Source of the DNA: CALGYY01 sp963678485
GTDB taxonomy: Bacteria > Bacteroidota > Bacteroidia > Bacteroidales > CAIWKO01
Direction: 5' to 3'
DNA length: 64,000 nt
Assembly (NCBI GenBank): GCA_963678485.1
Contig: OY782882.1
Location: 4,464,001-4,528,000, forward strand
Below the pieces are notes generated by a model. It ran no database searches, was not told where the DNA came from, and saw nothing but the letters and a program-made list of their open reading frames with translations. The position numbers and the translations under genes are program-made. Shown piece after piece: positions 61,601-64,000 of the stretch; positions within the stretch are counted from its first letter, which is position 1, and the number at the start of each line of letters is the position of its first letter.

Positions 61601-63160
61601 ACAAACCGAAGTTGCTGATGTTGTAATAGAACCAGCAGGTGTAGGGAAGGAAATTTGAATATTAATATTTCCAGAGTTGGTGCTATAGCCTTCAGCAACT
61701 ACGTAGTAAGTTCCGGCGGCAAGACTAGGAGTCATTGAAGAAGAGAGCCCACCGCAGAGTGGACCGCTGTCATCATTTGTTGCCAAGACAGTTCCTCCAC
61801 TATTTAATAAGTACATATAAGTATCAAAACCGGATGCACAAAGGGAAATATTTACAGTGGCAGCCTGAGCCAGTGTGAAGCTGTAGTAAATGTCATCACT
61901 GGCCTGACCGATATATTCATTACCAAAGCAATTTGTGGTACCATTGTTTTTAGTGTCAGAATATGTCTGGCAAGTAAGGGTGCCAAAATTAATCGGGTTT
62001 GTAAATATATTTCCGACCGGGGTTGGTGTAACAGTCACTGTAACACCATTTATGCTTGAGCAACCTCCTGTAGTACCTGTAACAGTGTAGTTTGTTGTAG
62101 AACCTGGAGATACGACTTTAGGCGTTCCCGTTCCAAGTCCGCCACTCCAGGTATAGCTCGTTGCTCCTGAAGCTGTAAGTGTTGTACTTCCGCCAGGGCA
62201 GATGGAGCTAGGTGTGGCGGTAACAACGGTTGAAGGAGCCGTGATTGTAAAGGTTCTTGAATTGTTTGCATTAGCAGGATCGCTGGTATTTCCACAAATA
62301 TCGAGAACGGCACCTGATAGCCACAGAGTGTAGGTACCACCTGTGATCATATTTGGAATTACCGTAAGTACATAATCATTTTCATAAGTTCCGCCGACAT
62401 TACAGGATGCACCGCTGATATAACTAATAGTATAGGGGCCACCCGGACCAGTTAAGGTAAAGTCACCACCTGAAATAGAACTGCAGAGAATATTCTCACT
62501 AAAACTAATTGACAAGGTATTTGCTCCACAAATGACAGGAGTGGTGAGGCTTGAAATATAAGGACGGACATTATCCACAACATTGGCTGTGCCTCCAAAA
62601 CTGATAGTATAACCATTGAAGGATCCTGAGAAATTATTCACCATCAGTGCATAGGTCTGATTGGCGGCAGAGGAGATTTCCTTGTTGAATGCTGAACAGC
62701 CATTAGGTCCATTACAAGCCCAGGCATTTGTTTGATTTGGACCGGTCGGACCGGTATTCATACAATAATTGCAGCTTACCTGCATACCGCCATTGGGAGC
62801 GTAAATTCCACTACAACCATTAGTGGTAAGATTGTACACGGCCCAGTCGTAGTCGTCAGCAGGATCGTTAGGAGTGATAACGAAGTTTACAGTCCCTGCA
62901 CTTTGGGTCGTAAAAGTATACCATGTTGAATTGGCCTCACCGGCAGAAATACAGTTTGTTGGACAATAGTTAGTGCTAGCAGGACCTTGATTTGGGAGAT
63001 CAGTGTAGTTTCCTGCTCCATTTGCAGAACTATTATATGAGTACACGCTTGTACAAACGGGAATAGCACCCAAACAGTCACCATTGGTAGGCACTTGTGC
63101 AAATACATTGTTTACAAGAAGAAGCGTCAGTAGGGCGAGTAGGGGGTAGCGTTTAATCAT
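58691..63160 (-). CDS. Large T9SS-exported protein with PPC and Ig-like repeats
   Basis: A 1489-residue protein from MIKRYPLLALL with signal peptide ending NNVFAQ. Two bacterial pre-peptidase (PPC-like) domains lie at about 385-510 and 690-815, both with DDIYYSF, GFDTY, LAAGTYY and EGY motifs. Each follows a Cys-containing FG(T)L-C segment. Between them, and after, are PKD/Ig-like modules (SxICPGGSTTLTASG and similar). Residues 960-1240 are a beta-helix-like region with an NWSDAGVFN segment. The end is a type A T9SS sorting domain (FYPNPFDESVVLQLN through GMYFVDV). Probably an adhesin or matrix protein. Confidence 0.88.
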   Translation of the reverse strand: MIKRYPLLALLTLLLVNNVFAQVPTNGDCLGAIPVCTSVYSYNSSANGAGNYTDLPNQGPASTNYCPTNCISAGEANSTWYTFTTQSAGTVNFVITPNDPADDYDWAVYNLTTNGCSGIYAPNGGMQVSCNYCMNTGPTGPNQTNAWACNGPNGCSAFNKEISSAANQTYALMVNNFSGSFNGYTISFGGTANVVDNVRPYISSLTTPVICGANTLSISFSENILCSSISGGDFTLTGPGGPYTISYISGASCNVGGTYENDYVLTVIPNMITGGTYTLWLSGAVLDICGNTSDPANANNSRTFTITAPSTVVTATPSSICPGGSTTLTASGATSYTWSGGLGTGTPKVVSPGSTTNYTVTGTTGGCSSINGVTVTVTPTPVGNIFTNPINFGTLTCQTYSDTKNNGTTNCFGNEYIGQASDDIYYSFTLAQAATVNISLCASGFDTYMYLLNSGGTVLATNDDSGPLCGGLSSSMTPSLAAGTYYVVAEGYSTNSGNINIQISFPTPAGSITTSATSVCQGDPVTFTSTTTSGTWSMFQYQWNGTGGAWTDWTTANPYTWTSGNGGNTLYVRGVYTSGPCTVYSNVVSVAVSAPSNAGTITGVPSSICDGSTVTYTLSGITGTFDYFQYQWDGTGGAWTNWGATNPYSWVAGNPGHTLYVRGVVTNAPCATAYSAPVSTYITAIPQGALISNPIAFGTLGCTSYSNTQNNVTTNCFGNQMGQTSDDIYYSFVLTASTVVNISHCGSGFDTYLHVLNSGGTEIYSNDDNGPLCAGTAASLQPTLAAGTYYIVSEGYGTYAGNINTQVSISTPSGGTVAGNNIVCYNTSNVSYSISGATTTATYTWAVPAGASVASGQGTSSITVNWGTAGSGNVSCTPVNGPCTGTTVNYAVTVIPANNWIGVTSTDWFTASNWCLGGIIPQTTTDVIIPNATLTPNDPNIAAAGAVCRNFTMQAGSITNITASNPLSVYGNWSDAGVFNEATGVVNFVASVAQSITTAETFYQLNIDNTAGVSINAANTVSDRLILTNGALTHGGNLTLANNATIERFTGSLTTAPVFGAGVNLIYRSTVNSGFEIPASTTVLRNMTLNTPAAGIVTLTTPATLNTQLTFTSGVLRTTAANLFTFADNSTWVGAANTRFIDGPVSKIGDDAFEFPTGDIVGATWVWAPLAIADPGVTTTDCFTTTYYFAPAPNHLLLSDMCNPLLLDHTSGVEYWDIQRVSGSIYPNVTLYWKDANRSGITSLTDLTTAHYENCAGPTKWVDKGGVGAGTLGVGGTGQITGSGFTSYSPVTFGAKKGTTNPLPVSLIEFYANCIDRIVHLSWSTASETNNDYFTIERSPDMNLWDQLAIVDGAGNSNTLRTYSYDDEAPFDGTSYYRLKQTDYDGASQTFSPVAVECISAAGSTQVMFYPNPFDESVVLQLNNATEESLTIRIYDMLGELVFSKKLEAASASQQEFILDLGPLSPGMYFVDVTSPHFVTTAKLVKQDR

Positions 63161-63167
63161 GCAGTAT

Positions 63168-63581
63168 TTATTCAAATGGGTTTGTCTTTTTTACGGGTAA
63201 TCGAAGAACCTCAAAGGTTTTACTAGGTGTAGTCAATGTTTTAACAGAAGCCGACATCAGCATCAGCCTAAAACTATTCATATCTCCCTTCTCATCAATT
63301 CGCACGGTAACCTTACGGCTATTGCTGTTTGAACCTGAAACTTTAACATTTAATATCTTTTCCGAACCAGAAGCTTTGGCCACAAAGGCGTCCACATCTT
63401 TCTGCTCAGCTAAACCAGAAATCTGAAATTCAATCGTTTTAGTACCTTGTGCGTTTATTTTCTTTAAAAACTGATCTGGATTGTCAATATGGCAAACTAC
63501 TGATTGGGCTAGGCTAAAGATAGGAAGGATTGCAACGAATGCTATAGTTAAAAATACCTGAAAAATATGCTTTGTGCGCAT
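63168..63581 (-). CDS. Small secreted protein upstream of the large T9SS protein
   Basis: A 137-residue protein with a signal peptide ending FSLAQ (about residue 26). The mature chain is alpha/beta, with KTIEFQISGLAEQKDVDAFVAK and LNVKVSGSNSNSRKVTVRID, in the style of heavy-metal-associated-like folds but without their CxxC. It ends 7 bp before the start of the large exported protein, so the two are one operon and may act together. I do not recognise a named family. Confidence 0.65.
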   Translation of the reverse strand: MRTKHIFQVFLTIAFVAILPIFSLAQSVVCHIDNPDQFLKKINAQGTKTIEFQISGLAEQKDVDAFVAKASGSEKILNVKVSGSNSNSRKVTVRIDEKGDMNSFRLMLMSASVKTLTTPSKTFEVLRLPVKKTNPFE

Positions 63582-63936
63582 AAACTAAATTTTTTAGATT
63601 CGATTTGAACGATATTATTAATAATTGAGAATAAAGATACAAAAAAAAAGTGAATAATTAGGTATGCGTATATGTGTTAAAAGTGCTGTAATTGAACTTA
63701 GTGAATATTCACGAAATTCTAATTTTATTTACTTTGTAAATAATAGATAATCATATGGTTATCATTTGTTTCAATAGTTCTCAAAATCGGGTATTTTGTG
63801 GATTATTTATCAACAAAATATTAACAATATTCAGGTTTAGGTAATTTAACATATGGTGACATGAACATGCATGAATATCTTGTTACATGGGCATTTCCAC
63901 CATATACTAGAAAGTTGTACTAAACACCTAAATGTT
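63582..63936. other. Non-coding AT-rich gap
   Basis: No gene is seen on either strand. The stretch is AT-rich and should hold the promoter of the secreted-protein operon, but I find no exact TAnnTTTG on the minus strand near the start. Confidence 0.6.
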
Positions 63937-63966
63937 AAAAAAAAGCCCGGCAGCAAGGCCGGGCTT
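63937..63966 (-). terminator. Terminator of a minus-strand gene beyond the right edge
   Basis: AAGCCCGGC (63943-63951) pairs with GCCGGGCTT (63958-63966) around AGCAAG. On the minus strand the stem is followed by a run of T, so the terminated gene lies to the right of the window. Confidence 0.85.
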
Positions 63967-64000
63967 CTATTACGTCATATTTTGACTATTCCAACGAATG

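Overview
The window looks like a chromosomal segment of a free-living member of the Bacteroidota. Three secreted proteins end in the type IX secretion (T9SS) sorting domain. Many genes belong to families largely confined to this phylum (DUF4835, DUF4831, the alternative GlmU-like protein, type B L31 without cysteines). Many starts are preceded by the Bacteroidota -7 promoter box TAnnTTTG. I find no rRNA, tRNA, CRISPR array or insertion sequence.

Layout. 1-3150 is accessory: the first codons of a HipA-like kinase, its HipB-like antitoxin with a perfect inverted-repeat operator, a T9SS-exported protein, and a RhuM-Fic fusion with its own pair of palindromes. 3175-7078 holds housekeeping genes (mnmE, ruvX, def, a TPR lipoprotein, pepE). 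7085-7655 is non-coding and carries a 63-bp tandem repeat. 7656-8549 holds two paralogous small membrane proteins. 8700-23823 is mostly core: a DUF4139-like protein, rpmE2, GlmU-like, lon, an alpha-oxoamine synthase, another T9SS protein, then bamD-rpoZ-coaBC-DUF4835-recN, and an EamA exporter. 23857-27099 (minus) is ychF, a TPR lipoprotein, an ECF sigma factor, a probable anti-sigma factor and a small periplasmic protein. 27229-30476 is a transketolase split into two genes with a von Willebrand factor A protein between them. 30566-36360 includes a nitroreductase, aroK, a DUF2207 membrane protein, sucD and ribD.

36418-43212 (all minus) is the most unusual metabolic block: lysine 2,3-aminomutase (kamA), two paralogous Ddl-like ATP-grasp ligases that lack the Ddl signature, and two aldehyde dehydrogenases (PruA and ALDH7 types). 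kamA ends at its own strong terminator, so it is a neighbouring unit rather than certainly the first gene of one operon. A triple-motif operator lies upstream of it. The content suggests a pathway that makes beta-lysine and couples it, or another amino acid, through ATP-dependent amide ligation.

43803-53338 holds a YdcF-like protein, a Ste24-type protease, a DUF4831 protein, an Rrf2 regulator, a pstSCAB phosphate transporter followed directly by an outer-membrane porin in place of phoU, and a DUF6580 membrane protein. 53810-55564 is a tight pair: a eukaryote-like steroid 5-alpha-reductase homologue with both catalytic residues conserved, and a 3-beta-HSD-like dehydrogenase. The right end carries a coiled-coil membrane protein, a DUF2061 protein, lipoprotein MsrA, GuaD, a 59-residue winged-helix protein, and a 1489-residue T9SS-exported adhesin-like protein with a small secreted partner.
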